From Clostridia bacterium (GTDB lineage Bacteria > Bacillota > Clostridia > Oscillospirales > CAG-272), in contig JAFYOX010000089.1 in assembly GCA_017547755.1 (NCBI GenBank), forward strand, positions 27,326 through 91,325: 64,000 nucleotides of DNA. The letters run 5' to 3'. The stretch's first letter is position 1, and each line of letters opens with the position of its first letter. The notes below the pieces were generated by a model. The model had not been told where the DNA came from and searched no databases. It was given only the letters and a program-made list of their open reading frames with translations. The position numbers and the translations under genes are program-made. This document shows, piece by piece, positions 15,814 through 25,451 of the stretch.

Positions 15814-16872
15814 ATGGCAATCAAAGTTGGGATCCTCGGTCTGGCACACGGTCATGTCATGACCTACGGAAAAAAGTGGATCGAACATCCGGAATGGAAC
15901 ATTGAACTCGTCGGCGGCTGGGATCACGATACGAAACGCCGCGACGACAGCGTTTCCGCGCTCGGCATCAGGGCGTACGATACGCCGGAAGCCCTGCTTG
16001 CGGACGTTGACGCGGTGGTGATTTCTTCGGAAACTTCGTTCCACGCGGAACTGACCGAACTTGCGGCTGCCGCAGGGAAGGATATCCTCTGCTACAAGCC
16101 GATGGCTCTGACGCTGGAAGAAGCGGACCGCATGGTCGCGGCTGTGGAAGCCTCCGGTGTGCGCTTCACGCTCGGCTATCAGATGCGCGTTGACCCGCAG
16201 AACATCAGAATGAAGGAACTTGTCCACGACGGCACCATCGGCAATATCTGCCACTACCGCCGCCGTCACGGTCTGTCCACCCATACCTGGGCGAATTTTG
16301 ACACCGCATGGCACACGCAGGAACATTACAACCGCGATATCTTCGCCGACGACAGTGCGCATCCGATCGATATGATCAACTGGATGTTCGGCGTTCCGGA
16401 AACCGTTTCCTGCGAAATGACCACCATGGCAAATCTGAAGATCAAGAATGACAACGGCGTTGCGCTGTTCCGCTACGGCAACGGCATGATCGCCGAGATC
16501 ACCTGCTCCTTCACCTGCACCGCGTCCGAGATCACGACAGAAATTTACGGTACCAAGGGCTCGATCCAGCAGTATTACGGCGACGCGGTATCCACCGGTC
16601 TTCCGAGACCCGCCGGACAGCCCGGTCTGAAGTACTATGTCCTCGGTGACAGCGACTGGACGGACAGCGGCATCCCGAGCCCCGCCGTGCACGGCGAACG
16701 CATTGCCGCACAGGGCGAATTCTTCGCGCAGTTCTTCCGCGGCGAACGCGGACCCATCTGCTCGGTTTACGAAGCGAGAGATTCCCTGAAAATGGTCCTC
16801 GCATGCTATCTTTCCGCGAGAGAAGGACGCCGCGTGAGAATCGACGATCCCGCACTGTACGGAATTCTTTGA
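15814..16872 (+). CDS. Gfo/Idh/MocA family NAD(P)-dependent oxidoreductase
   Basis: This is a 352-aa cytosolic oxidoreductase. The N-terminal Rossmann fold starts IKVGILGLAHGHVMTYGKKW, with a GHxH-like substitution in the usual GxGxxG loop. The CYKPMALT motif near residue 90 carries the lysine typical of the family's EKP catalytic motif. The C-terminal alpha/beta domain contains ADDSAHPIDMINWMFG, where the His-Asp pair is usual. Members oxidise or reduce sugars, inositols and derivatives. Lying second in the operon after egsA and before a DUF4838 protein, it probably handles a polyol or sugar acid. The substrate cannot be named. Confidence 0.88.
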   Translation: MAIKVGILGLAHGHVMTYGKKWIEHPEWNIELVGGWDHDTKRRDDSVSALGIRAYDTPEALLADVDAVVISSETSFHAELTELAAAAGKDILCYKPMALTLEEADRMVAAVEASGVRFTLGYQMRVDPQNIRMKELVHDGTIGNICHYRRRHGLSTHTWANFDTAWHTQEHYNRDIFADDSAHPIDMINWMFGVPETVSCEMTTMANLKIKNDNGVALFRYGNGMIAEITCSFTCTASEITTEIYGTKGSIQQYYGDAVSTGLPRPAGQPGLKYYVLGDSDWTDSGIPSPAVHGERIAAQGEFFAQFFRGERGPICSVYEARDSLKMVLACYLSAREGRRVRIDDPALYGIL

Positions 16873-16929
16873 TTATAATTCGTAAGAAACTTATAAACCT
16901 ACATTATCCCCAATAAAGGAGGATTTATC

Positions 16930-18528
16930 ATGGCAAAGCAGATTATTATCGCCGGAACACCGATCGCAAAGTTCAGGATCGTGTACGGAAAGAGCCTTGA
17001 CGCCGCGCTGGAACTGCAGAAGTACCTTGCGCTCGCATCCGGCGTCAAGCTGCCGATCATCCACGACTGCGAAAAGAGCGAGTTCGAAATCCGTGTCGGA
17101 AAGACGAACCGTACCTGTTCCAAACTGTCGTATGACGGAATTGAAAACCACGGTTTCGTCATCAAGGTTGCCGGAGGAAACCTCATCATCGCCGGAAACG
17201 ACGAACTGGGCGACCTCTACGGCGTGTACGAGTTCCTCGACCGCTACATCGGCTGGCGCTTCGTCCATAAGGAAACCGATTATCTGAAGGACGGCGACGT
17301 CGATCTTCCCGAAGGACTCCGCTTCAAGTTCAATCCGCCGTACGAATACCGTCAGCTCGACTGGCCCTGCACGCAGGACGATGTATGGCGCAGAAAGAAC
17401 GGCGAAAACCACCTCGATTTCCACTGGGTCGGCTTCGTTCACACGCTGTCCGATCTGTCCGAACTGAACAATCAGTTCACCGGTCAGCCCTGTCTGTCCG
17501 ATCCTGCCGTTCTCGAAACCGTCAAGAAGAACGTCCGCAAGTGGCTCGACAACAACCCGCAGGCGAAGATCATTTCCGTTTCCCAGAACGATAACCAGAC
17601 CTACTGCAAGTGCGAAAAGTGTCAGGCGACCGACGCCGAAGAAGGAAGCCCCGCAGGCACGCTTCTCCGCTTTGTCAACGCCGTAGCGGACGATATCAAG
17701 GACGAATATCCGGATGTTTCCATCGAAACGCTCGCATATCAGTACACCAGAAAGGCGCCGCTCATCACCAAGCCGCGCGACAATGTGATCATCCGTCTCT
17801 GCTCGATCGAATGCTGCTTCTCCCATCCGCTGTCCGATCCGGACTGCGAAGTCAACAAGGCGTTCCAGCACGACATCATTGAATGGGGCAAGATCTGCAA
17901 CCGTCTCTACATCTGGGACTATGTTACGAACTTCCCGCACTACATCCCGCCGTTCCCGAACTTCCGTGTCCTGCTCGACAATATGCGCTTCTTCGCGGAA
18001 AATCACGTCACCGGCATGTATCCCGAAGGAAACTACCAGAGCAATTCCGGCGAATTTGCGGAACTTCGCGCATACCTCCTCGGCCGTGCGATGTGGGATC
18101 CCTACATGACGGAAGAAAAGTATTTCGAATACATGGACGACTTCCTCGACGGCTACTACGGTAAGGAAGCGGCACCGTACATCCGCAAGTTCATCGACTT
18201 CACGCTGAAGGAATCCGAAGGACGCCACTTCAACATCTGGCAGAAGCCGTTTGAAATCATTCCGCAGGAAGTCTACGAAGCAAACTTCGACGAAATCGAA
18301 GGCTGGTGGAACGCCGCCGAAGAAAAAGCCGGCGCAAACCTTGCAAGAGTACAGAAATCCCGTCTCCAGTGGACGTACATCAAGCTCATGCTGAAGCCTG
18401 ACGCTGCGATGGCGGAACCGTTCTTCCGCACGGTCCAGAGCCTCGGCATCCGCTGGAACGAATGGCACGGCCCGTTCACGGAAGATCCGGACTTCACGAA
18501 GTCCCCGATCGAATGGCCGCACCGGTAA
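16930..18528 (+). CDS. DUF4838 domain protein (glycoside-hydrolase-like)
   Basis: This is a 532-aa protein without a signal peptide. Residues ~1-115 resemble the small alpha/beta domain that precedes the catalytic barrel in GH20 and GH67 enzymes (KVAGGNLIIAGNDELGDLYG, then VYEFLDRYIGWRFV). The DUF4838 core follows: KIISVSQNDNQTYCKCEKCQ, GSPAGTLLRFVNAVADDI, SIETLAYQYTRKAP and the C-terminal EGNYQSNSGEF. DUF4838 proteins are found in polysaccharide-utilisation regions and are predicted glycosidases without proven activity. The CKCEKC cluster could hold a structural metal. The gene ends the egsA operon and is followed by a strong terminator. AAAGGAGG precedes the start. Confidence 0.85.
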   Translation: MAKQIIIAGTPIAKFRIVYGKSLDAALELQKYLALASGVKLPIIHDCEKSEFEIRVGKTNRTCSKLSYDGIENHGFVIKVAGGNLIIAGNDELGDLYGVYEFLDRYIGWRFVHKETDYLKDGDVDLPEGLRFKFNPPYEYRQLDWPCTQDDVWRRKNGENHLDFHWVGFVHTLSDLSELNNQFTGQPCLSDPAVLETVKKNVRKWLDNNPQAKIISVSQNDNQTYCKCEKCQATDAEEGSPAGTLLRFVNAVADDIKDEYPDVSIETLAYQYTRKAPLITKPRDNVIIRLCSIECCFSHPLSDPDCEVNKAFQHDIIEWGKICNRLYIWDYVTNFPHYIPPFPNFRVLLDNMRFFAENHVTGMYPEGNYQSNSGEFAELRAYLLGRAMWDPYMTEEKYFEYMDDFLDGYYGKEAAPYIRKFIDFTLKESEGRHFNIWQKPFEIIPQEVYEANFDEIEGWWNAAEEKAGANLARVQKSRLQWTYIKLMLKPDAAMAEPFFRTVQSLGIRWNEWHGPFTEDPDFTKSPIEWPHR

Positions 18529-18550
18529 AACATACGAATGATCTCATCGG

Positions 18551-18580
18551 AAAGGGCATCTGTTCCGGCAGATGCCCTTT
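18551..18580 (+). terminator. Terminator after the DUF4838 gene
   Basis: A perfect 12-bp stem (18551-18562 with 18569-18580) around TTCCGG, ending in TTT, lies 22 bp after the stop. Confidence 0.85.
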
Positions 18581-18680
18581 CTATGCGCCATGGAAAGTTT
18601 TCTCCGGAAACCGTGCGGAATCCGGATATTTATTCACAATTTTATGGTAAAATAAAGAAAATTTTCAGACAGGAGTTTAC

Positions 18681-20219
18681 ATGAAACGAATTATGGCTAT
18701 GGCTCTTTCTTTCCTTCTTCTCACATCCTGCTCCGGAGAACCGGCGGAAACCACTCCGGTTCCGGAATCTGTTCCGGCTCCCGAAACCGTACCGGTGACG
18801 GAAACCGTTCCCGTACCGGAGGAACCTGCCGCATCCGCAGAAGCACTTCAGGAACCTGCGGCAGAGGAAGTGACCGTCTCTACCTATGCCGATCCCGTCA
18901 TTGCGGCGGAAAACCTTTCCCGCGCGGTGGAATACGCAAAGACGATCCGCGGACTTTACTGGGATTCCGAAACCTGCCTGTCCCGGCTGACACCGGACGG
19001 CGGCAAGCCGTTCCTGTGGCCCTACACGGAGCAGGCGGCAATGGTCAACGGCATCCTGCTTGCGATGGACAGGGATCACGAAGACCGTGCGTATTTTGAA
19101 GAATATCTGACGGAACTGATCGAAGGTCTCCGCCATTACCGCGTGAAGGAGGCCCGCATGACCGGAAATCAGACGTGGAACAACGAAGATCACGTCATGA
19201 CGGCGTTCGGTGAAAACGACGGTACGCCCGGATGCTATGCGATCTACTGCGCGTCCCGGAGCGATGCCTCGGTTGACCGCACCCGTACCCTCACGGACGG
19301 CGTGTATTTTGACGACAACGTCTGGGTGGCAAAGGAAATGTACTATGCCTACCTCAATCTCGGCGATGAACGCTATCTCAACGAAGCGGTCAGCATCCTG
19401 AACTGGATCATCGGCGAAGGCTACGAACCCGCGGAAGGTCTGAACGGGATCTACTGGAAATGGTCGTCGAAATTCGAATTTGCCGGCGGCGATTACAGTG
19501 ACAGCAATCACGCTTCGCTCAATGCCTGCTCGAGCGTTCCGACGTCGATGATGCTTGCCAAGGTCTACCGGATCACGGAAGGCATGGAAAAGTTCGCGGG
19601 TCTGCGGGAAAATTATCTGACCTGTGCGGAAGCGATCTACCGCTTTGCCGAAGATGTCCTGCTGGATCGTTCGACCGGCTGTATCGTGGACAAGATCTTC
19701 CTGAAGCAGGGATTTGAATCCATGACCGGCAAGTCGCGCATCCAGAAGACGGACGGAAATCAGTTTGCCTATAACACGGGAACCTTTATGACCGCCGGTG
19801 CGGAACTGTACGCGATCGCATCCGAACAGGGACGCACGGAAGACGCGGAATTTTATCTTAACCAGAGCGCGGCAACGGCAAAAGGCGCGGACGTCAAGTT
19901 CGGTGACCGGACAGTTAAATCAGGTCAATACTCCTATCCGTCGCACAGCTGGTTCACCTCCTTCCTTCTCGAAGGATTCGCGGATCTTGCACCTGTTCTC
20001 CCCGAAGCGGCGGAATATGCCGATCATATGCGCTCTTCCCTCGATTATGCGTGGAACAACAACCGTGCGGCGGACGGTCTGGTCTGCCCGTCGTGGATCC
20101 GCGGCTGGTCCCGCTACAACGACAACGACCCGAATTCCGAAGGAAATCCGCGGCAGATCCTTCTGCAGTCCGCAAACGCGCACTGCTACGCGATGCTTGC
20201 GCGGCATTACGCGGAATAA
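18681..20219 (+). CDS. GH76-family alpha-1,6-mannanase-like lipoprotein
   Basis: This is a 512-aa lipoprotein. The signal peptide ends in LLTSC (Cys17), followed by a Pro/Glu/Val-rich spacer to ~residue 65. The catalytic (alpha/alpha)6 domain shows GH76 features: NQTWNNEDHVMTAF, GVYFDDNVW with the paired catalytic aspartates Asp211-Asp212, YWKWSSKFEF, NACSSVPTSMMLAKVYRIT and NTGTFMTAGAELYAIA. GH76 enzymes cut alpha-1,6-mannan backbones such as yeast mannan or bacterial mannosides. It would act at the cell surface. A purple-acid-phosphatase-like gene follows after 24 bp, and a GH92 alpha-mannosidase lies 10 kb downstream, which fits mannan use. AGGAG precedes the start. Confidence 0.88.
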   Translation: MKRIMAMALSFLLLTSCSGEPAETTPVPESVPAPETVPVTETVPVPEEPAASAEALQEPAAEEVTVSTYADPVIAAENLSRAVEYAKTIRGLYWDSETCLSRLTPDGGKPFLWPYTEQAAMVNGILLAMDRDHEDRAYFEEYLTELIEGLRHYRVKEARMTGNQTWNNEDHVMTAFGENDGTPGCYAIYCASRSDASVDRTRTLTDGVYFDDNVWVAKEMYYAYLNLGDERYLNEAVSILNWIIGEGYEPAEGLNGIYWKWSSKFEFAGGDYSDSNHASLNACSSVPTSMMLAKVYRITEGMEKFAGLRENYLTCAEAIYRFAEDVLLDRSTGCIVDKIFLKQGFESMTGKSRIQKTDGNQFAYNTGTFMTAGAELYAIASEQGRTEDAEFYLNQSAATAKGADVKFGDRTVKSGQYSYPSHSWFTSFLLEGFADLAPVLPEAAEYADHMRSSLDYAWNNNRAADGLVCPSWIRGWSRYNDNDPNSEGNPRQILLQSANAHCYAMLARHYAE

Positions 20220-20243
20220 CGGCGCCGCCGCAGGGAGAGCGTT

Positions 20244-21899
20244 ATGAATATCAACAAACCCAACCGCGGTTCCGCATCCGCTCCGGATCACATCCTTCTT
20301 TCGATCTGCGGAGACGCGAAAACCTCGATGGCTGTTTCGTGGCGCACCGACTGTACGGTGACGCAGGGATGGGCGGAAGTCCGCAGAGAAGATCAATCCC
20401 CGGCGGAAGCCGTCCGTTTCCCGGCGAATACACAGTATTTCCGGAGTGACATCGACGAAAGCCATTTCCATACGGCGATCCTCACGGGACTTACGCCGGA
20501 CACCCGCTATGTTTATACCGTAGGCGACGGATCCCACCGGAGTACGGAATATTCCTTCCGGACGGAGCCGGAGGATCTCACGCATTACAGCTTCCTCATC
20601 ATTGCGGACCAGCAGAATACGGAGCCGTTTGCCGCGCCCGAATACCGTCCGGTGCGGAATCTGCTCGATCTTGCCCTGCGCCGCTGTCCCGAGGCAAAAT
20701 TCATCCTCAGCCTCGGGGACAACGTCGACAACGGTGAAAACGAACTGCAGTGGAACGGTCTGTTTTACGGTCTCGACGGCATCAGCCAGAACATCCCCGT
20801 CATGCTTGCCACCGGGAACCACGACAACCGCGGCTTCCGTGTCTACGAAGAATTCCGCAGAGAGGGGAAGTATTACCTCGATCACGCCGATGCGTTCGAC
20901 TTCAAGTTCCGTGAAGCCTATCCGCAGAACGGTCCGGAAGGCTACGAGACCGAAAATTATTCGTTCGATTACGGCAATGTGCATCTGACCGTACTCGGTG
21001 TGAACGCTTACGAAGAGACCGGTGCATGGGCAAAAGAGGATCTGACCGCAAGCGAAAAGACGTGGAAGCTCGCCGCGTTCCACTATCCGGTGTTCCCCGT
21101 CATGCCGGAAGGCGTCGGCGGAATGTTCTACGGAAAGATCCCCGAAGCGCTTGACATCGGAAAAGCGGACATCATGTTTGCCGGACACGAGCATTCATTC
21201 GCGCGTTCGTATCCGATCCGCAATTACGAAATGTTCGACCGACCGTCCGAAGGTACGGTGCACTATATCCTCGGAAACAGCGGGGACAACGGTTTTGCCT
21301 CCAACGCGGCGAAGGTCTGGTACTACAATTTCTATCCGCAGGAAGAACGCAACAGTATGTACGCGCAGGTCGACGTCACGCCGACGCGCCTGACCGTCAC
21401 CGCATACCTCGATGACGGACGTACCGCCGACCGCTTCACCATCGACAGGGAACGCGACGAGATCGATCCGCCGCTGACGGCACCGGTATATTTTGATACC
21501 CACATGACGTTCAAGGGCAACCGGACGGAACTTGCCGCGAGAGGGATCTATGCCCATCACGCGGATGGAAAGATCTTCGTACCGTTTGCCGTGATCGCCC
21601 AGACCATCGGCTCGGAAGTTGTCAAGGAACCGGGACAGGTGACGATCGATCTGTATGGGATCCGCACCGTCTTCCGCGAAGGAAGTGCGGAAGCGCTCCG
21701 TAACGGGGAACCGTTTGCACTGACTTCGCCGGTATATGCGGGCGACATGGGCGAACTGTACATTTCCGCTGATGACATTTCCGCTGTCTGGAATCTGCGC
21801 TGGCGGTATGCCGCGCGCAACAATATCATCGATTTCGACTATGCGGAAGAAGATTTCCCGCGCAGCAAACAGCCGCCGTCGGCAAAGGAGAACGCGTGA
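20244..21899 (+). CDS. Metallophosphoesterase with Fn3-like N-domain (purple acid phosphatase-like)
   Basis: This is a 551-aa protein. Residues ~10-105 are a fibronectin-III-like purple-acid-phosphatase N-domain (DAKTSMAVSWRTDCTV, LTPDTRYVYTVGDG). The calcineurin-type phosphoesterase follows, with FLIIADQQN in place of the usual DxH, LSLGDNVDNGENE (GDxxD), ATGNHDNRGF (GNHD), AAFHYPVFP and ADIMFAGHEHSFARSYP (GHxH). The C-terminal ~110 residues look like a copper-amine-oxidase-N-like repeat domain. Note that the first metal motif has Asp-Gln instead of Asp-x-His. No signal peptide is evident. It lies 24 bp after the GH76 gene, probably in one operon. It may remove phosphate from phosphomannan, but that is inference. 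Confidence 0.85.
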   Translation: MNINKPNRGSASAPDHILLSICGDAKTSMAVSWRTDCTVTQGWAEVRREDQSPAEAVRFPANTQYFRSDIDESHFHTAILTGLTPDTRYVYTVGDGSHRSTEYSFRTEPEDLTHYSFLIIADQQNTEPFAAPEYRPVRNLLDLALRRCPEAKFILSLGDNVDNGENELQWNGLFYGLDGISQNIPVMLATGNHDNRGFRVYEEFRREGKYYLDHADAFDFKFREAYPQNGPEGYETENYSFDYGNVHLTVLGVNAYEETGAWAKEDLTASEKTWKLAAFHYPVFPVMPEGVGGMFYGKIPEALDIGKADIMFAGHEHSFARSYPIRNYEMFDRPSEGTVHYILGNSGDNGFASNAAKVWYYNFYPQEERNSMYAQVDVTPTRLTVTAYLDDGRTADRFTIDRERDEIDPPLTAPVYFDTHMTFKGNRTELAARGIYAHHADGKIFVPFAVIAQTIGSEVVKEPGQVTIDLYGIRTVFREGSAEALRNGEPFALTSPVYAGDMGELYISADDISAVWNLRWRYAARNNIIDFDYAEEDFPRSKQPPSAKENA

Positions 21900-21935
21900 T
21901 GCCTGCGGAATCCGCGGAGGATTCCGGAAATCCTC

Positions 21936-21964
21936 TTGTATTCTGCGGAAATATGTGATATAAT
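21936..21964 (+). promoter_or_regulatory. Sigma-A promoter of the MFS gene
   Basis: TTGTAT (21936-21941), a 17-bp spacer and TATAAT (21959-21964) lie 37 bp before the start. Confidence 0.75.
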
Positions 21965-22001
21965 ATTATATTATTTTTCGAATCAAGGAGATTCAATCCA
22001 T

Positions 22002-23225
22002 ATGTCTGTTTCCGCTTCCGTTTCCAGACGCCGGATCTATCTGGTCGTCGGGGTCGCCGCCATGCTGTTTTCCGGCGTTTTGTATGCGTGGTCCATTCTG
22101 AAAATGCCGTTCAAAGATATTTTCGGCTGGAGCGATTCCGCTTTGGCGCTCAATTTCACGCTGACCATGTGTTTCTTCTGCCTCGGTGCGTTTTTCGGCA
22201 GTCTGATCTGCAAGCGGACAAGTCCCCGCTTTGCTCTGATCCTTGCCGGGATCCTCGTCGGTATCGGCTTCGGTCTGACCGGCTTCCTCACCGCGGACGG
22301 TCTTGCACTTCTGTATGTTACTTACGCCGTTCTTGCCGGTTCCGGGATCGGGATTTCCTACAACGTCATCGTTTCCACGGTCACGGCGTGGTTCCCCGAC
22401 AAAAAGGGCTTCTGCTCCGGCTGTCTGATGATGGGCTTCGGTTTCAGCACGCTTCTTCTCGGGAATCTGATCGACGCTCTCTTTGCTTCGTCCGCGTTCG
22501 GCTGGAGCGGTACGTTCATTCTTCTCGGTATCCTTCTTGCGGTGATCCTCGTTATCTCCGGACTGATCCTCCGCCGTCCGGCGGCGGATACGGAATTCCC
22601 GGCAGTCAAAGCCGGAAAGAACGTCCGTAAGGAAGATTTCGAAGTCCGCGATTTCACCACGGCGGAAATGCTCCGCAGCTTCACCTACTGGAGAGCGTTT
22701 GTCTGTATGGCGTTCATGACGGCGGTGGGCAATTCCGTGATCAGCTTTGCGCGTGACCTGGTGCTTTCCGTGGATGCCGCACCCGCACTTGCCACCACGC
22801 TGGTTGGCGTACTTGCCGTATGCAACGGTCTCGGACGCATCCTTACCGGCGCGGTCTACGATGCGCTCGGACGCCGCGTGACCATGCTTGCCGCCAACGG
22901 CATTGCCATCGTTGCCGCAGGGATCACGCTGATGGCAGTATGGCTCCATTCTCTGCCGATCTGCATTGCCGGTCTCTGCCTGACCGGACTTTCCTACGGT
23001 GCCTGCCCCACCGTTACTTCGGCGTTCACGTCGTCGTTCTACGGCACGAAATATTTCCCGGTCAACTACAGCATCACCAATTTCAACCTGATCGCCGCCG
23101 CGTTCATCGCGGCATGGAGCAACAGCCTGCTGGTTTCCACCGGAAGCTACACCGCTCCGTTCGTGATGCTGCTGATCCTTGCCGTCTGTGCGCTCGGACT
23201 GAATTTCAGCGTCCGCAGACCGTAA
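22002..23225 (+). CDS. MFS transporter, OFA (oxalate/formate antiporter)-like
   Basis: This is a 407-aa, twelve-helix major facilitator. ATG 22002 follows AAGGAG; an ATG at 21936 lies within the promoter and is rejected. The sequence begins RRIYLVVGVAAMLFSGVLYA, then WSILKMPFKDIFGWSDSALA, typical of OFA-family carriers for oxalate/formate and other monocarboxylates. Later segments include GSGIGISYNVIVSTVTAWFP, DKKGFCSGCLMMGFG and NGLGRILTGAVYDALGRR. It sits after the phosphatase gene but has its own promoter and terminator. Substrate calls within OFA are unreliable; a monocarboxylate or dicarboxylate end product is plausible. Confidence 0.88.
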   Translation: MSVSASVSRRRIYLVVGVAAMLFSGVLYAWSILKMPFKDIFGWSDSALALNFTLTMCFFCLGAFFGSLICKRTSPRFALILAGILVGIGFGLTGFLTADGLALLYVTYAVLAGSGIGISYNVIVSTVTAWFPDKKGFCSGCLMMGFGFSTLLLGNLIDALFASSAFGWSGTFILLGILLAVILVISGLILRRPAADTEFPAVKAGKNVRKEDFEVRDFTTAEMLRSFTYWRAFVCMAFMTAVGNSVISFARDLVLSVDAAPALATTLVGVLAVCNGLGRILTGAVYDALGRRVTMLAANGIAIVAAGITLMAVWLHSLPICIAGLCLTGLSYGACPTVTSAFTSSFYGTKYFPVNYSITNFNLIAAAFIAAWSNSLLVSTGSYTAPFVMLLILAVCALGLNFSVRRP

Positions 23226-23255
23226 ATCCCGTACGATATCCGTACATAGAAGCAG

Positions 23256-23291
23256 AACAGCCCCCTCACCGATGTGAAAGGGGCTGTTTTT
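23256..23291 (+). terminator. Terminator of the MFS gene
   Basis: A 9-bp stem (23256-23264 with 23280-23288), with an inner TCAC/GTGA helix, is followed by a T-run. It lies between convergent genes. Confidence 0.88.
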
Positions 23292-23302
23292 CTATCTGTT
23301 TT

Positions 23303-25372
23303 TCAGTTTTCGCAGAGGATCTTCGCGCCGTACGGCGGAAGGGTCAGGGTAAATCCCGAACCGCAGACGTCCGCGGTTTCCTCCGTCAGCGGATCGAACA
23401 GGACGGCGCTTTCCCGTCCGGGAATCTTAGCGGAAGTACAGACGGCTTCCGGCGTGGTATTGACGAGAAGGATGCTTCGTCCGTTGGCGTTTTCACGGCA
23501 GAGGCAGAGGATCTGCGGCGCATTGTCGAGAAGAATGACGGGCGTCTGAACCGCGCGGATCTGTTCCGGAAGGGAATCGGGTACGGCGTTTTCCGGCAGA
23601 CAGATGACTGTCACGCCGTGACGGGTCATGCGGCGGACAACGGTGCGCAGACGCGGAGAGTTCAGGCAGTACGGGATGACCAGTACGCGGAATTCCTCGC
23701 CGCCGGCGGCGGTAAAGAAGCCGTCGTTCAGTCTTGCCTTTTCAAGGGCTTCCAGATCGAGGAAATCAAAGTCGATCTGATGATCGAGCAGGGTGTTCAT
23801 AGTGCCGCGCACGCTTTCCCAGCAGGCGTTTGCCAGCGGATTTTTGTACATCCAGGAATAGATCTGTTCACTGCCGTGAGGAATGGTATCTGCCTGAATG
23901 GTTTCGATGGGATAATATACCGCCGTGCCGGTGATATGCCGTCCGCCGCCGAGAAGACGGTCGATCCGTCCGACGGCGCGGTTGTAGCGTGCGTATTCCG
24001 GCGCATCCAGGAGATGCTTCGAGAAATAGGAGGTGAACACGTCGACGCCGAGCGCGTACTGCGTGGTCATGGTGCAGTAGAACTGTTCGGTCGTCACGTT
24101 GCCTCCCTGTGCGTGTGCGGAAATTTCGCTCATCACATGGGGACGGCGGTACGTATGGGCGATCGAAGAGATCAGCTTGGGCGTGAATGCATCGTCGCGG
24201 ATCCGTTCGGGGATGCCGTTGAGCATATCGATCCCGGGAATGTGCATATGCCGCAGAAGCGAGAAGAAATTCCCTTCAAAGACCGGATGATAGCGGATGT
24301 CGTCTTCCAGAAGCAGATGACCGGAGAAGGGAAGATCGTGCTTCGCGCAGAAATCGGAGATCTGTGCGAAGAAGCTCTGTTCGTACAGGTCGGAAAGGAC
24401 GCCGTAGAACTGCTGGCGTACCCGCATGGCTTCTTTGCCGCGACCGGTGAACAGGCAGTAGATCCGGGATCTCAGCTCATATCCCCAGACGGAGCTGAAG
24501 CGGTTTTCCACGTCCGCGCCCCAGTTGACCGACGGAAGGAATTCGATGGTTTCGTCAAAGGGATCATGGATGGAGCCGGGGATCAGTCCGAGATTGATGT
24601 AGGCGCCCATGTACGACGGTTCGTCGGTGAAAATGGCTTCGATGGGACCGGCTCCCGCCAGTTTTTCGGCGTAGGGACGGTAGGTATTTTCAAGGAATGC
24701 GGCAACGGCTTCCCGGTTGGAAACGTCGATGTAGCGCCGTGCTTCGCAGACATTGTGGATGGCGTGCGTTCCTTCGTACATCGGCTTGCGGTAGAAGACC
24801 GCCGCCGTGACGGGACCGTCCGTCGTGTTTTCGTCCGTCAGATCCGCCTGTCCGGAGAGATCGTACGTTTTCCACGGAGAGAGAAGTTCCTCTTCGGAAA
24901 GAGCGTCGAGGCAGTCCGTTTTCCATGCGTACGCCGCATAAACGCAGGTGTGACCCTTCGGGAAAGGGATCGAGACAGTTTCCCCGGCGGCAAACGTGAC
25001 CGCTTTCATCGCAAGTCCCTGTGCCTGCCAGTCGGGATTTCCTTCGTCCAGCGTCAGACCGCCGGCGCCGCCGCTCGGATAGCCTTTTTCGTCGTACAGC
25101 CAGACGCGCAGACCCATTTCGCGGCAGGTCTGCACCAGCCAGCGCAGAAGGATCCATTCCTCGTCGTCGCGCAGATAGCGCGCGTTCTGACATACATTGG
25201 TGACGAGACCGCCGAACCCCTTGGCGCGCAGATCGTCAAGGACGGCGCGGATGATCCGCTGTTTTTCGGCGATGGGCGCGTCGGGCGCGTAGCCGAATCC
25301 GTGGGTCAGGGACAGCGGAAGGTACGGTACCGGATTTTCTGCGAAATCCTGCATCCGTTCGGTTAAATTCAT
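23303..25372 (-). CDS. Glycoside hydrolase, GH106 alpha-L-rhamnosidase-like
   Basis: This 689-aa cytosolic protein (no signal peptide) has GH106-type landmarks: the barrel segment VWLYDEKGYPSGGAGG at ~residues 90-105, the conserved IEAIFTDEPSYMG (Glu251 is a catalytic candidate), FSGHLLLEDDIRYHP, PHVMSEISAHAQGG and a late glutamine-amidotransferase-like beta-galactosidase trimer domain (TGTAVYYPIETIQ). GH106 enzymes remove alpha-L-rhamnose from plant polymers, but many relatives are unassigned and shorter than the ~1000-aa founders, as here. AAAGGAG precedes ATG 25372, and it has its own promoter. The fold is confident and the rhamnosidase specificity is tentative. Confidence 0.7.
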   Translation of the reverse strand: MNLTERMQDFAENPVPYLPLSLTHGFGYAPDAPIAEKQRIIRAVLDDLRAKGFGGLVTNVCQNARYLRDDEEWILLRWLVQTCREMGLRVWLYDEKGYPSGGAGGLTLDEGNPDWQAQGLAMKAVTFAAGETVSIPFPKGHTCVYAAYAWKTDCLDALSEEELLSPWKTYDLSGQADLTDENTTDGPVTAAVFYRKPMYEGTHAIHNVCEARRYIDVSNREAVAAFLENTYRPYAEKLAGAGPIEAIFTDEPSYMGAYINLGLIPGSIHDPFDETIEFLPSVNWGADVENRFSSVWGYELRSRIYCLFTGRGKEAMRVRQQFYGVLSDLYEQSFFAQISDFCAKHDLPFSGHLLLEDDIRYHPVFEGNFFSLLRHMHIPGIDMLNGIPERIRDDAFTPKLISSIAHTYRRPHVMSEISAHAQGGNVTTEQFYCTMTTQYALGVDVFTSYFSKHLLDAPEYARYNRAVGRIDRLLGGGRHITGTAVYYPIETIQADTIPHGSEQIYSWMYKNPLANACWESVRGTMNTLLDHQIDFDFLDLEALEKARLNDGFFTAAGGEEFRVLVIPYCLNSPRLRTVVRRMTRHGVTVICLPENAVPDSLPEQIRAVQTPVILLDNAPQILCLCRENANGRSILLVNTTPEAVCTSAKIPGRESAVLFDPLTEETADVCGSGFTLTLPPYGAKILCEN

Positions 25373-25422
25373 AGATAATCTCCTTTCCGGGATGGAATAC
25401 GTTCGGAAGAGCCGTTTTTTTC

Positions 25423-25451
25423 ACTATATCATGTTTGTGAGGAAAAGTCAA
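25423..25451 (-). promoter_or_regulatory. Sigma-A promoter of the GH106-like gene
   Basis: On the minus strand TTGACT (25451-25446), a 17-bp spacer and TATAGT (25428-25423) lie 50 bp upstream of the start. Confidence 0.82.

Noticed and set aside
21907-21925. Hairpin after the phosphatase gene considered as a terminator
   Set aside because: GGAATCC/GGATTCC stem of 7 bp has no T-run, so only a weak pause is possible.
22820-25366. Long open frame of 848 codons on the plus strand opposite the GH106-like gene
   Set aside because: It is antisense to a gene with clear motifs and promoter, has no ribosome site, and its composition (Arg/Val/Asp-rich) is that of a shadow frame caused by codon bias.
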